From: Pogonophryne albipinna
Lineage: Eukaryota; Chordata; Actinopteri; Perciformes; Artedidraconidae
NCBI GenBank assembly: GCA_028583405.1
Contig: CM053243.1
Span: 27,556,116 to 27,620,115, forward strand
Length of the DNA: 64,000 nt
Direction of reading: 5' to 3'
In this document: positions 34,678 through 46,190 of the stretch, piece by piece
Numbering within the stretch: the stretch's first letter is position 1
Layout: each line of letters begins with the position of its first letter
Translations under genes and position numbers: made by a program
The notes under the pieces: model-generated
What the model was told of the DNA's origin: nothing
Database searches by the model: none
Seen by the model: the letters and a program-made list of their open reading frames with translations, nothing else

Positions 34678-36117
34678 ATGGGCCCAGTAGATCCGTTCGA
34701 GCTGGAATTATTGAATTTTTCCTTTTTTTTTGCTAACTGCTCCGATCGATCGAAGAGAGCACCCGGAGTTCAGCAGCGAGAGGCTGTGTTGTTGGAGGCG
34801 CGCCAGATGGCTAGAGAGAAACCAGGTTTGGTGAAGTTCTTACCTGGCTGGATTTCAAAGATCCTCCCGCTGTGTGATTCCCGGCCTGCTAGCCCCAGGC
34901 ATGCTAGCTCCCGGTCTCCCAATTCCCAACCTGGTACCATACGCCTCGGTGGGTTCCGTCTGAAGTCAACCCATGCTTCTGCCCCAGTTCCTGCTCCTGT
35001 CCAGGAGTCGTATTCTGGAACTCGTCTGGCTTATGGAGGTCCACGGAGTATTCAGGCGGCTGCTAAGAGAAGGAGTCGCAAGGCCAGGCTAGCAGCCCGA
35101 GCCCCAGCAGCCATGGCTCAATGCTCTAGTACCGCCCCAGCAGCCATGGCTCAATGCTCTAGTACCGGCCCACACAGCCATGGTTCCGTGCTCCAGTACC
35201 ATCTCACACAGCCATGGATCCGTGTTCCGGTTCCGTGCCCAGCAGCCATGGTTCCGGCTACAGAACCGGCCCACACAGCCATGGTCCCGGCCCCAGTTCA
35301 GGCCCCAGCAGCCATGGTTCCAGCCCTGGTTCCGGCCACAGCTGCCATGGTTCGGGCTCCAGTACAGGCCCCAGCAGCCATGGTTCCGGCTACAGAACCG
35401 GCCCACACAGCCATGGTTCCAGCCCCAGTCCTGGCCCCAGCAGCCATGGTTCCGGCTTCAGTACCGGCCCCAGTAGCCATGGTCCCGACTCCAGTTTCGG
35501 CTCCAGGACTGGCTTACCGGCCGACACCAGCTCCCCGAGTCCTGTCGGTGTACCGGCCGATTCCAGCACCTCGTCTCCTGTTGGCTCTCCAGCCAACGCC
35601 CAGCTCCCCGAGTCCTGTCGGTGTACCGGCCAACGCCAGCTCCCCGAGGCCTGTCGGCGTACCGGCCGACTCCAGCACCTCGTCTCCTGTTGGCTCTCCA
35701 GCCGACGCTAGCTCCCCGTATCCTGTCGGCGTACCGACCGACACGAGTCCCCTCTCAAGTTTCCTCTCGAGTCCCCTCTCGAGTCCCCTCTCGAGTCCCC
35801 TCTCGAGTCACCTCTCGAGTTCCCTCTCAAGTCTCCTCTCGAGTTCCCTCTCTAGCCCTCTCTCGAGTCCCCTCTCGAGTTCCCTCTCGAGATCCCTTTC
35901 AAGTCACCTCTCGAGATCCCTTTCAAGTCACCTCTCAAGTTTCCTCTCGAGTTCCCTCTCAAGTTTCCTCTCGAGTTCCCTCTCGAGTTCCCTCTCAAGT
36001 CCCTACTCAAGTGCCGTTGGAGGTTCCGTTGGGGGTCCTGCCAACCCTATGTCCTGTGCCGTTGGAGGTCCCGCAGACTACTCTTCTGCCGGGGGTCCTG
36101 CCAACCCCATGTCCTGA
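34678..36117 (+). CDS. Low-complexity protein of the non-autonomous LTR element
   Basis: ATG 34678, 19 bp after the 5' LTR end, opens 'MGPVDPFELELLNFSFFF'. About 140 ordinary residues follow with no recognised catalytic domain. After that the protein consists of tandem peptide repeats: an 11-residue Ala/Pro/Met/Val unit, a 'PVGVPAD' unit, a Leu/Ser unit and 'AVGGPADYSSAGGPANPMS'. It stops at 36117, where a repeat copy has TGA for TGT. Another frame (35621-37066) is open through the rest of the array because the repeat lengths are multiples of three. It sits in the gag position of a Gypsy relative, but I cannot call it Gag. Function unknown. Confidence 0.5.
   Translation: MGPVDPFELELLNFSFFFANCSDRSKRAPGVQQREAVLLEARQMAREKPGLVKFLPGWISKILPLCDSRPASPRHASSRSPNSQPGTIRLGGFRLKSTHASAPVPAPVQESYSGTRLAYGGPRSIQAAAKRRSRKARLAARAPAAMAQCSSTAPAAMAQCSSTGPHSHGSVLQYHLTQPWIRVPVPCPAAMVPATEPAHTAMVPAPVQAPAAMVPALVPATAAMVRAPVQAPAAMVPATEPAHTAMVPAPVLAPAAMVPASVPAPVAMVPTPVSAPGLAYRPTPAPRVLSVYRPIPAPRLLLALQPTPSSPSPVGVPANASSPRPVGVPADSSTSSPVGSPADASSPYPVGVPTDTSPLSSFLSSPLSSPLSSPLSSHLSSSLSSLLSSSLSSPLSSPLSSSLSRSLSSHLSRSLSSHLSSFLSSSLSSFLSSSLSSSLSSPYSSAVGGSVGGPANPMSCAVGGPADYSSAGGPANPMS
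35101..35505 (+). repeat. 33-bp minisatellite (~12 copies)
   Basis: Unit landmark 'cagcagccatggttccggc', with alternating 'cagca' and 'cacaca' starts. In-frame, so 11-residue peptide repeats. Confidence 0.85.
35506..35744 (+). repeat. ~36-bp minisatellite (~6 copies)
   Basis: Unit landmark 'accggccgac.ccagctccc', alternating with a variant containing 'ctcgtctcctgttggctct'. Confidence 0.8.
35745..36010 (+). repeat. 12-bp minisatellite (~22 copies)
   Basis: Unit 'tcccctctcgag' with variants (tttcctctcaag). Encodes Leu/Ser-rich peptide in one frame and 'VPSR' in another. Confidence 0.9.
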
Positions 36118-36520
36118 GCCGTTGGAGGTCCCGCAGACTGCTCTTCTGCCGGGGGTCCTGCCAACCCCATGTCCTGTGCCGTTGGAGGTACCGCAGACTG
36201 CTCTTCTGCCGGGGGTCCTGCCAACCCTATGTCCTGTGCCATTGGAGATTCCGCTGGGGGTCCTGCCAACCCTATGTCCTGTGCCGTTGGAGGTCCCGCA
36301 GACTACTCTTCTGCCGGGGGTCCTGCCAACCCCATGTCCTGTGCCGTTGGAGGTCCCGCAGACTACTCTTCTGCCGGGGGTCCTGCCAACCCCATGTCCT
36401 GAGCCGTTGGAGGTCCCGCAGACTGCTGTTCTGCCGGGGGTCCTGCCAACCCCATGTCCTGTGCCGTTGGAGGTCCCGCAGACTGCTCTTCTGCCGGGGG
36501 TCCTGCCGGCCCATTGTCCT
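36011..36520 (+). repeat. 60-bp minisatellite (~9 copies)
   Basis: Unit landmark 'gccgttggaggtcccgcaga' and 'gccgggggtcctgccaac'; copies start near 36058, 36118, 36178, 36238, 36283, 36343, 36403 and 36463, two being 45-bp versions. Confidence 0.9.
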
Positions 36521-36675
36521 CTTCCATGGGGAATCTTGCCGAAACCTGTCCCACCGGCTCCGGATCCTGTCCGGTCGACACCGGCTCCTGCCCGGCCTCC
36601 GGAGCTGTCCGGTCTTCGCCCTCGAGCCCGTTCCCCTGAGTTCGCCCGCTGTGGTCTTCGCCCCGCCTCGAACTC

Positions 36676-36912
36676 TGTCTTGCCCCCGGGCCGTCCGCCC
36701 GAGACCCCCTCCTTGAACTCTGCCTTGCCCCCGGGCCGTGCGCCCGAGACCCCCTCCTCGAACTCTGCCTTGCCCCCGGGCCATCCGCCCGAGACCCCCT
36801 CCTCGAACTCTGCCTTGCCCCCGGGCCGTCCGCCCGAGATCCCCTCATCGGACTCTGCCTTGCCCCCGGGCTGTCCGCCCGAGACCCCCTCTTCGAACTC
36901 TGCCTTGCTCTG
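36676..36912 (+). repeat. 45-bp minisatellite (~5 copies)
   Basis: Unit landmark 'tgcccccgggccgtccgccc', with starts at 36681, 36726, 36771, 36816 and 36861. Confidence 0.9.
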
Positions 36913-37014
36913 GGCTGTCAGCCAAGGCCCGTCTTCCGGACCCCCTCCACCCACCCTGCTGGACGTTGTTGGATTTTTGTTTTGGTGTTTAGGGACGTCT
37001 AGAATCCGTCCCTT

Positions 37015-37024
37015 GAGGAGGGGG
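37015..37024 (+). other. Polypurine tract of the LTR element
   Basis: Purine run gaggaggggg lies 3 bp before the 3' LTR start, the expected plus-strand priming site. Confidence 0.7.
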
Positions 37025-37027
37025 TTC

Positions 37028-37411
37028 TGTCACGAGTATCATGTCATGTCACATTTCTATGTCTAGGTTTGGCTGTTCTCTCTGTCATGTTTTCCTCCTG
37101 GGTTATTGTCTGGTCCTTTTCCCTGTGTTTTTCCTCCTGTCGTTAGTTTCCCTGGTGTGTCTAGTTATCTGATTGTGTTCACCTGTGGCCCTTGTGTTTC
37201 TCCTCCCCTGCCCGGCTGTTTCTCGTCTTGTGATTACCCCTCCCTGTATTTAGTCTTGTCTCTTCCTGTGTTCAGTGTTGGTGCTTCTTTTGTTTGTGAC
37301 CTAATTCACCGTAGAGTGTTTTTTCTGTCCAAGTATAATTAAGTCCTTGAAATAAAGGTGTTATCAAGTGCTATCTGCGTGTGGGTCCTACCTGCTTCAC
37401 TCTGCGTATCA
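37028..37411 (+). repeat. 3' LTR (384 bp)
   Basis: TGTCACGAG...GCGTATCA. It contains 'gaaataaagg' near 37349 as a likely poly(A) signal and matches the split 5' LTR closely. Confidence 0.88.
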
Positions 37412-37416
37412 AGTAC

Positions 37417-37997
37417 TTTGTCAGGCTTAATATTTATCTGTAAATACCCCCAAAGCTTTTTTCTTATTTTAAAGAAGACCTTAACCTAAAGCATTCTTTA
37501 ATGTTTAAATAAAGGTTAATTAGTTTGTCTGTTTTGCACATCCTCATATTAATATCTTTGGACATCCGGCACTGATTTTTTTTATTGTAGAGATCACTAC
37601 AGTATCTTCTTTATGTTTTCTATTCTATATTTCTATCATTGACCTTCTACTTTCCCCCTATGAAAGTATGGACTCTTAATATTTTTATGTTTTCATCAAA
37701 TATAACATTTCAACAAAACAATTCAATAACGTGCTTTAACCAGTAGGCGGGCTAAAAAACTGTCAAGTTTACAGTGTTAACACAATACAATATACTGCTG
37801 TTTCCAGTTTAGTTTATGATGGATGTATTTTGTTATCCACACATATGTTGTTTTTATATTTGTAACACCAAACCGACAGAAAATATGGTCTTAACATGAC
37901 TCAGTGGTCTAGTTAATAAAAAATATATTGTCAAACATAATATTAAAATGAACTCTTATTTTGAAAATACAGCTTCCTGTGTTCAAATGAGCTGCTC
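37417..37997. other. Unassigned intergenic DNA
   Basis: AT-rich, no feature supported. Confidence 0.5.
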
Positions 37998-38480
37998 CGA
38001 CTGTCGGACTGCAAAAGTCCGACATTATACAATCAAACAAATAAATAAACACAAGGATAATTGAGTCTTACTGTTGAGTAAATAACAGTGTGTGGTTTAG
38101 AAAATAATACAAAATTAGAAGGAAAAAACGATGAAACAATACAGATTTCAGTATTCTGAGCCCCTACTCTCCGCCTAACTGACGACAACAAAAGTCCTAC
38201 ATTATTCAATTAAAATAAAGAAGTAAAAAAAATAAGTGTGGCTTGATATTGAGTAAGAAAAAGGTTGATAAACGCTGTTAGAATGGATCTGTGGAGAGCA
38301 TTTCTCCGCGATCCCAACTCGTCTATTACCAACGTTCAGGGAGCTCTATGCAAGTCAATGGGACTCCCTGATAGTTGAAACTCGACGCTAAAGGGCCCCC
38401 CTTGCGTTGGAAAGTGACGACAGGGACCCTGACATAACGTCAACATAGGCCGAGTTGGGAGTGAGAATGTGTTGATCGGG
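37998..38480 (-). repeat. Dispersed repeat, copy B (inverted)
   Basis: Reverse-complement counterpart of 24872-25350 with scattered mismatches and small indels; ends at 'gagaatgtgttgatcggg'. Confidence 0.75.
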
Positions 38481-39201
38481 ATAGAGTGTTTTTGGATTGG
38501 CTCTGAAGCCGGTCTCAACGAGTCGATATTGTTTTTTCCCCAAGTATGTCTGGTGTTGCAGACTGCCTTCAGTGATCACACAGACTTCCGTCGTTGTTTG
38601 CAAAGAGGGCAGATGTGCGGTTGATACACGCTCAGCAGGGGAGGTCATCACTTTGGCTGCAGACAGAGTCTGTTAAAAGTTTCAGTAATGTGCTGCTTAT
38701 GCACAAACACAGCTGAGGATGTTCTCCTTCAGTGGTTGTCAAAGTCTCCTTAAGCAGAGGAATGGTGGAACAGATGCAGGATTTCTCAGGGTTTCTGTAT
38801 TACTTGTTCAAAAATGTGATAACTTGCTGCCAACATTGTTTCAACAGCAAAAACAAATGTCATACTTTCTTTGAAGAAAACAACTATGGTGTATTATGAG
38901 GGCATTCTTGGTAAATGATAACACATTTATAATGATTGATCACTACACTAATCAACACACATCCCGATTTGTGATGATATACACAAACTATCAACAGTCA
39001 TAAGACATTGTAGATTCGACTTATAAATGCATTGTGAATGTCTGAACGTTTCCTCTTGGTTGACTTAAAATAGCATATGACTATACCTATACTACTATAC
39101 TCACTTACACGTTTAACACACACCTTGACAATTACTCTAATAAGATCTATTATTGAGGGATTGACACCTCACGGCTCATACCTTGAGGTTACTGAGCCAA
39201 C
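38481..39201. other. Unassigned intergenic DNA
   Basis: No gene or element boundary identified. Confidence 0.45.
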
Positions 39202-40270
39202 AATTCAATTCAATTCAATTCAAAACCTTTATTTATCCAGCTGAAATCCCATTGAGATCATTGATCTCTTTTTCAAGGGAGACCTGCAGCAGTAGGTTCC
39301 ACATGAAGACATAAAAATATAAACAACAGAACAACAAAAGGACATCATACAGCAAAAATTACAGGGATTACAATTTACATATCTATCCACATGTACAGGT
39401 ACCAAGAGCATCTGATTGTGTAGCATCCAACCGAGCTTTAAAAACATGTAGTGGTACCAGATTGGTAATTTTCCATTCTTTTTGCAGACTGTTCCAAGTT
39501 AGTGGAGCTGCACATCTAAAACCTTTCTTCCCTAAGACAGTCCTAGCACTTGGCACATTTAATAAAACCATAGCATGCGATCTCAGGCAATAACTACTTT
39601 CAATTTGCAGAGAGATCAGGGAGCAGATATAACATGGTGGTTTATCCAACATGGCTTTGTAAATGAATAAGTACCAGTGACTGAGCCTCCGTACAGTAAG
39701 TGATGGCAAAACCGCCTTGGTATACAGTGTACAGTGATGCGTAAGTGCTTTACAATTTATCACAAATCTCAGTGCACTGTGATAGGCAGCATCTAACTTG
39801 CTCAGGTAATTGGCAGGTGCATTCATATATAACAAATCACCATAGTCCAGCACAGGTAAAAAGGTCACAGTGACTAGCCTTTTCCTGGCCTCAAGCGAGA
39901 CTTATTTCTGTAAAAGAAACCTAGCCTAACCCTCGGTTTTTTAAGCAGGTTATTTACATGACATTTAAAAGTGAGACAGTCATCAAGCCAGATACCCAGG
40001 TATTTGTAACAGGCAACCATTTCAAGTTGTATTCCTTGCGTAGTTACAATATCCAAAGCAGTCTCTGGTGTATTTTTAGCTTTAGAAAAGAGCATTACCT
40101 TGGTTTTATCCACATTTAAAAGAAGCTTAAGCTCAGAGTGCTGAGCCTGAATAATGTTAAACAACAACACCTTGCGAATAACATTACTAACAGTGTGTGC
40201 ATTGAAAAGATGGCAGCAATGTTGACAAAACTGACCTGAGGAGTGTCCGTTATGATTTTGCTGCAATTCC
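39202..40270 (-). pseudogene. 5'-truncated LINE (CR1/L2-type) with tandem tail
   Basis: On the minus strand two open stretches (40266-39874 and 39868-39383), joined by one frameshift, encode the C-terminal part of a non-LTR reverse transcriptase: 'LLNVDKTKVMLFSKAKN', 'YKYLGIWLDDCLTFKCHV', 'PVLDYGDLLYMNA' and 'YHSALRFV'. The fingers, catalytic core and endonuclease are missing, as usual for 5'-truncated copies. The 3' end carries five copies of a 5-bp repeat (CAATT on the plus strand, 39201-39225). The clade is assigned by motif memory only. Confidence 0.8.
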
Positions 40271-43005
40271 GTGGGTCAGTACTGTGTTATCAGCGATAAA
40301 AGCTGTATGAGTGCAGTTCATAGTGGCGACCATTGGCTAGCCAGAGGGAATTAGTTGCACTAGTTATATTATTGCTCACAATTTTGAATGAAGAGCCTTT
40401 AATACTTTAATTGTAATACAACTTTTGCCAAAGATAATAGCTTTATTAATAATACTAGCATGTAAAGGTGTAAGGAGACACTTTGGGCCATGAACATTTT
40501 GTTTTGAATGTTAATACTGCATTGTACTAAACACACATTTATTTGATTTATTGGAGGTCAATAGAAGTTCAAACATTACAGACATAAGTTACCAGTATTT
40601 CCACATATTCCCCTTTGTGGTGCTCAATGTTACTCAGTGCAGGTCTGAATAATTAAACTTTAACTTTTTGAACTTGGGTTGTGTTCATCTCAGTTTGAAA
40701 GTACATTTGGTGCAATCCCATGCAGTACAAGATGAGACCAAAATCATTTTCACAAATTCCAGCAAAGCCACACAAAGTAAAGGGATGTTTTAAAAACATA
40801 CCCTCTGCAAAAATGCTTTATAATGGCCTGATTTTTTTTTTTTATTATTGCTTATACAGCATTTAGAATAATTCATGTTTTTTAGCCAAGTGCTCCCTTA
40901 ACCTACAACCACACACCGGCCATCATTAGAGGTATTGATTTCACTTTTAGGGAGCTGTTATCCTGGCTCTTTTACCAGCTACATTTGGCTGGATTGGTGG
41001 AGGTGGCTCTACACTTCTATTGTGAACCGCCCGACCCATCATGTTACACGGGTCCTGTTTGTTAACCAAGCTGCCATTTCAATCTGAAAGTACAATTGTT
41101 TTATCTCCTACATCAATGAATAATTGTAATTATCATTAGCCAAGATGATAATTATTATTTTGGCTGTCATTTTTATTATTATTTTGGCCATAATCTCGCA
41201 GGATAAAGTTTATTTAAAAATATTGCAATATATATATTGTTTTGTGAAATATAGCCTACAGAAATCTAGATCCATATGTTCAGGCAAAATCGCAGAGCCT
41301 TTGTCAATAACAAATACAGTGATAATTCTTAAAACATTTCAAAGAAGTTAAAACAATGTGGCACTATGATGGTGCAGTCTCTCAAAAGACATAACCATCT
41401 GAAAGAGTAAGTAATCATGAACAATAATTATTAATTGTATTAGTTTTCATGATTTAATTTTACATTAAATCCCCTCACTATTAAAAAAAAAAAAAAAGAA
41501 ATATCATAGCAAGATAATGTAGATCCATAGAAAAAAAGTCTAATGAAGTAGAATATATTATACAGTAGGAACTAAATGTTTCCAGACTCAATGTATGCAG
41601 TCTTTTGCTTTCTCTTTGTGCAGGCTGAAGGAAACTGGATAATCTAAACACAATCAGAGGATCCTGGGAAATTGAGTTCCATAGTTGTGGCACGATGGTG
41701 GTGAGTCTACATGAATGTAATGTAATTTTATATTTTAAACCTAGGCATTAATGAAGGTTTACTCATCACATCAAACACATTAATTTTACACTTGTTGTCC
41801 TACAGTGGTAATATACATGCTGAGCAGTATTGTCAATGGTCAAGTAGTGGTATTCTACCTGATTGTTATGCTATTCTTAATATTGAGGTACAGTATATTT
41901 ATTTTTTGTGATGATGTTGCATGATGATGCCAATGTCAAGTATTAAATATATGAGTCATGTTCTGTTGATAGTGGTATATAATGAATCATTAATGGTGAT
42001 GCTGCCAGGTAATATTCATTGGTCATATTATTTGTAGCTCCTGTAGTGAACTCTTAAAGCCTGCTCCAGAGCGTCTTAAATGACTCGGGACAATTCTCAA
42101 CTGTGTATAGGTGTAAGCCACCCTGGGCATGTGTTTATGTCAACTGCAGAATGTTTTATGTTTTGTTATGTATTTGTATGCTTGCTGCAACACAAACAGC
42201 CCCCTCGGGACAAATACAAAGTGTCTTGACTTGACTTTTATCAACTGCTTTGGTTGTGCTGGTTGCTTTTAATTCACTTTGATAACATAAGGCACATTAC
42301 AGGGAGGAAGGTTGGAACAACTTCCTGGGAGGAGAAATATTTTATCACTTCTTTTTTTGGTAGCCCATCCCAGCATGTGCACAATTGCAACAACTATAGA
42401 GCAAGATTTAGATGTTCCGAAAGCACTTTCATCCATATGGCAATTCAAATGGTTCAAGGCATGCGAGACATAGGCCTTATAGCCTATGTCACGTGTGCGC
42501 CTAACCAGGCATGTAATCTTAACATTTGAAGAGCCTGGCCACTTGGTGTTGTAAACCTTTTAGGGCACAAAAGTCAAATGCAAGGGCAGCATGGCTATAA
42601 AATAGTATACATATGAGTAAAATAAACAAATAAAGCATTTGATTTAACAAAATAATGTATTGGTTTTACACAAATGTATAATCCGTGTTGAATGACTGCA
42701 GAGGGGTAGGAGAAGGAGCAGTTTGGTGTGCCATACACAATCAAAGAGGGAGACACTCCATGCACCATGCCGTGGCACAGCACAAAAGAAATGCATTTAA
42801 GAAATGCATTGCGATGCATCTTGTCGGATCACAAGCATTGTTAGGATTGGCTGCCATCAGTTCCAGCGGCTGAAACGCAGTACAGAAGCATCTGGTAGAT
42901 TCAAGGCGCAGTGATATTGCTGTTATCTGTCGTGACATAGTTGTGTAGTTTCATCAAGTGATGGGAATTTACTAAAAAGGTTTAATGTGGGTCCTGTTTT
43001 GTATC
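40271..43005. other. Unassigned DNA with a retroelement tail near 42047-42240
   Basis: AT-rich and mostly featureless. Positions ~42100-42235 resemble the 3' end of a LINE or SINE: 'gcttgctgcaacacaaa' then 'cctcgggacaaa' and a short 'cttgacttgact' tail. The 41140-41200 region is T/A-rich simple sequence. Confidence 0.4.
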
Positions 43006-43009
43006 TTAA

Positions 43010-43874
43010 AGGTCCCATGTCATGGCCATTTTTACTGATCATAATTCCATTGTTGAGTTCTATTAGAATAGATTTACATTGTTCAATGTTCCAAAATCAC
43101 ATTGGTTTTCTCATACAGCATCTCTGTATAGTATGTTATTTTTATTTTTTATTTAATCGTTTATTTGGCAGGGACAATGCACAGTAATGAACACTTGAAA
43201 CATTCAAATGTATCAAGCGTAACAGTGCCAGATTTAGCTTTGAGCTCATTTCCATCCGCAGTCCCTCACATAAAACATTTAAGAAAATTACATTTTACAA
43301 ACATAGCAAAAACAAAATAGATGATGTGCAAAAAGTGCAAAAGAGCAAGAGCAGCATACACAAGTATTTACCACATGGCAGTACAATATAGCAGCTACGA
43401 CATATAAGGTGCAAGAGAAGATAAAAGAGCTACCTAAAGTGCAAGAGGAGATACCCATGTGTTAAAGTGCAATTAGCGGTGATTACACGTCTGTTTGTTT
43501 CTCAACCATTCTTTGAGTTGACCTTTAAAGCTATTGAGAGTGGGGCAATCCCGTATCTCAGTTGGGAGGCTTTCCAGAATGAGCTGCCTTTAACGGAGAG
43601 GACATTTTGTCCAAAAGTGGTCCGTCTGCGGTGGACTTCACAGTCTCCTCTGGTTTCTGACCTAGTGCAGCGTCAGAGGACAGAGAGTGAATGTGTATTC
43701 TCTGTCCAACAAGGCATTCTCGGGCAGCATAGACAGGTCTTTTCTGTGTTAGAGTTTTACTCGCTGCAGGGTGTACTTTGAGGGTTTTTTACTCTGCAGA
43801 CCGTTTACATGCAGAAAAAGCTAAATAGCACACCAGGGGACGGGTAATAACCGGAAAAGCATGACATGGGACCT
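43010..43874. mobile_element. TTAA-flanked element (different family) holding a LINE piece
   Basis: Ends AGGTCCCATGTCATGGCC and the inverse GCATGACATGGGACCT, flanked by TTAA (43006-43009 and 43875-43878). The termini differ from those of 7776-9950. Most of the interior is a LINE fragment. Confidence 0.8.
43140..43790 (-). pseudogene. LINE 3' fragment inside the TTAA element
   Basis: The minus strand at ~43585-43470 reads 'LPTEIRDCPTLNSFKGQL', followed by 'EWLRNKQTC' and a stop, the typical end of an L2-type LINE ORF2. An AT-rich 3' region runs on to about 43140. Confidence 0.55.
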
Positions 43875-43878
43875 TTAA

Positions 43879-44267
43879 GTTGCACTGATGTTTGGGAATT
43901 TCTATTAACCCCCCCACAAGTATACTTCTACATACCTTAACATAAAGTCTTGCTATACCAATAACACATACAAATAATCCACCTTAACCTAACTGAAACA
44001 CAATGAAGTTGTTTACAATGCTCCTAGCACACTCACCATCACACATTACCACATCAGAGAGATAGCTTGTGGGACAAGAAACTAATTAGAGCAACCCGAA
44101 AACATGCTGCGTCTAAACTTATGAATAGAAATAATACTACACATACTTAACAAATCTCTGTATATCACCACAAGCAAACCTTGTAAATCAATTTAAAAAG
44201 TGAGATACCAGTGTTGATGAGTGTGTCTGCTACCTTTTCCAAATTAACATATCTTGATACAGTCCAG
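43879..44267. other. Unassigned DNA
   Basis: No feature supported. Confidence 0.5.
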
Positions 44268-44665
44268 TCAGACAACGCACGTGTTTCTTGATATGTTTAT
44301 TAGAAGCAGGATATAGTTTGAGTTTGGCGTCTAGGCTCGGGCATCATCACTCCACAGATTTACAAAGAACATTGAGTGATGATTAGATAACTATCCCCCG
44401 TGCCTACAGGTGGAAGCTGGGGTGGTGGTGGGGCAGGCGAGTAGCAGCAACATGAAACACAGCAGCAGGAACATGAACGCAGCAATAGCAAGTGAACGCA
44501 GCAGTGGCAGCAGCAGCATTGCGAGGCAGAGGCAGGAAGACCTGGAAGCTTAAATAGAGCGGCATGTTTAGAAGAATGTGTTTGGTTGGTTGTAAGAGGG
44601 ACGAGGTGCGTCACGTGTTAATGTATAATTGGTGCTCGAGTTGACTGCCTGAACCAGCTTGGGTT
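44268..44665 (-). repeat. A2-B2 terminal unit
   Basis: A compact ~400-bp unit in which both terminal segments are joined. Positions 44268-44399 repeat at 44671-44795; 44433-44665 repeat at 50190-50281 plus 51411-51552. Confidence 0.75.
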
Positions 44666-44670
44666 AGGGG

Positions 44671-44800
44671 GTCAGACAACTCACGTGTTTCTTAATATGT
44701 TTATTAGAAGCAGCATATAGTTTGAGTTTGGCGTCTAGGCTCAGGCATCATCACTCCACAGAACATTGACTGATGATTAGATAACTATCCCCCAACACGC
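44671..44800 (-). repeat. B1 segment
   Basis: Second copy of the 'acgtgtttct.aatatgttta' segment. It diverges from the first after 'gataactatccccc', and that phrase recurs at about 44817 and 44849. Confidence 0.7.
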
Positions 44801-44932
44801 GTGGAGATTAGATAACTCTCCCCCAACGCGGCATGGAGATTACATACCTATCCCCCAAAACTGCGAGAACTGAGAGCCTGACGCTGGTGATATTAGTCTG
44901 ATAAGTAGAGGGCCTGCGTAACAGCCACATGG

Positions 44933-46190
44933 ACATTCCCCCTAAGCACCGTGGCTTTGAGTGGAATATACTACCTAGTGAAACTGCTATGTGGAGGCCC
45001 GGGAACACCCGAAAAGCCATCCCCCTTAAGCACCCGGCTTTGAGGGGAATATACTACCTAGTGACCAGCGACGTGCAATCAGGGGAGGCAGAGCCTCACC
45101 TGTCATACTCCAATGTAACGGAAAAACAACTAAAGAAAAACTAAATAGTAATAATAATAATAAAATGTCTCCACTGATCTGTGTTGTAAATGTGATTTAT
45201 GTATGATTCCAATCGGTTTTTATAGTCAAAATCAGCAAATTTGCCGAGCTCCGCTACAACTACGGGTAGCGATGAGTGCATCACCCCACAGAAACTGGCT
45301 GGAAAGCGGGCCCTAAGCGCATGCCTGCACCATCTCACTGTATGTCACCAATTTAATGTTTGTAGATCCCTTTATTACATTTATCCTCGCCATCCATAGT
45401 CTCTAAATAACTTATTTCACGTATATATGATATTTAGGCTCGCTGGTCTCATCATACAACGGCAATGAAAAAAGCACCAGGGGAGGCAGCCACAACCTCT
45501 GCCGCACTGAAGGGGGCGCAAGTGAGCCCCAAATCTGAGTCTGAAAGAGTCAGTGCCTCACCAGCCATGAACCTCACCGCACGTCACTGCTAGTGACTGC
45601 TATGTGAAGGCCCGGGAACAGCCCGAAAAGCCATCCCCCTTAAGCACAGCGGCTTTGAGGGAAATATACTACCTAGTGACTGCTATGTGAAGGCCCGGGA
45701 ACAGCCAGAAAAGCCATCCCCCTTAAGCACCGCGGCTTTGAGGGAAATATACTACCTAGTGACTGCTATGTGAAGGCCCAGGAACAGCCCGAAAAGCCAT
45801 CCCCCTTAAGCACAGCGGCTTTGCAGGGAATATACTACCTATGACTACCTAGTGAACCTGCTATGTGAAGGCCAGGGAACAGCCCGAAAAGCCATCCCCC
45901 TTAAGCACCGCGGCTTTGAGGGAAATATACTACCTAGTGACTGCTATGTGAAGGCCCGGGAACAGCCAGAAAAGCCATCCCCCTTAAGCACCGCGGCTTT
46001 GAGGGGAATATACTACCTAGTGACTGCTATGTGAAGGCCCAGGAACAGCCCGAAAAGCCATCCCCCTTAAGCACCGCGGCTTTGAGGGGAATATACTACC
46101 TAGTGACTGCTATGTGAAGGCCCGGGAACAGCCCGAAAAGCCATCCCCCTCCGAGCACAGCGGCTTTGAGGGGAATATACTACCTGTTGA
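44933..46190. repeat. 83-bp tandem repeat array (~9 copies), split by a hAT
   Basis: The unit contains 'gctatgtgaaggcccgggaa' and 'ccttaagcaccgcggctttg'. Copies recur with starts near 45601, 45684, 45767, 45862, 45945, 46028 and 46111, the one irregular step carrying a 12-bp insertion. Earlier copies lie at 44933-45065, before the inserted hAT. Short open frames in the array are by-products. Confidence 0.9.
45066..45589. mobile_element. hAT MITE inserted in the 83-bp array
   Basis: Starts CAGCGACGTGCAATC and ends with an inverse (CACCGCACGTCACTG), flanked by CTAGTGAC (45058-45065 and 45590-45597). Length 524 bp, no coding sequence. Confidence 0.87.

Larger units (their letters stand above)
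26632..37411 (+). mobile_element. Non-autonomous LTR retrotransposon with a DIRS in its 5' LTR
   Basis: Flanked by AGTAC (26627-26631 and 37412-37416), with TG...CA LTR ends. The 5' LTR (26632-26678 plus 34316-34659) is split by a DIRS element. The internal region (34660-37027) has no reverse transcriptase, protease or integrase, only a low-complexity frame, and ends with a purine-rich tract before the 3' LTR. The 'gtcccttgaggagggggttc' end is like that of fish Gypsy elements, so it probably used enzymes of an autonomous Gypsy. Confidence 0.85.

Noticed and set aside
35101..36912. Regularly spaced repeats considered as CRISPR-like
   Set aside because: Repeats are contiguous without unique spacers and the host is eukaryotic.
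36007..36954. Long minus-strand frame (315 residues) with Gly/Arg repeats
   Set aside because: It is the antisense of minisatellite units whose lengths are multiples of three, which keeps frames open without coding.
43467..43781. Plus-strand 104-residue frame
   Set aside because: The minus strand of the same DNA fits the end of an L2-type LINE protein, so the plus frame is a shadow.
45852..46034. Short frame in the 83-bp array
   Set aside because: Generated by the repeat unit; no conserved domain.
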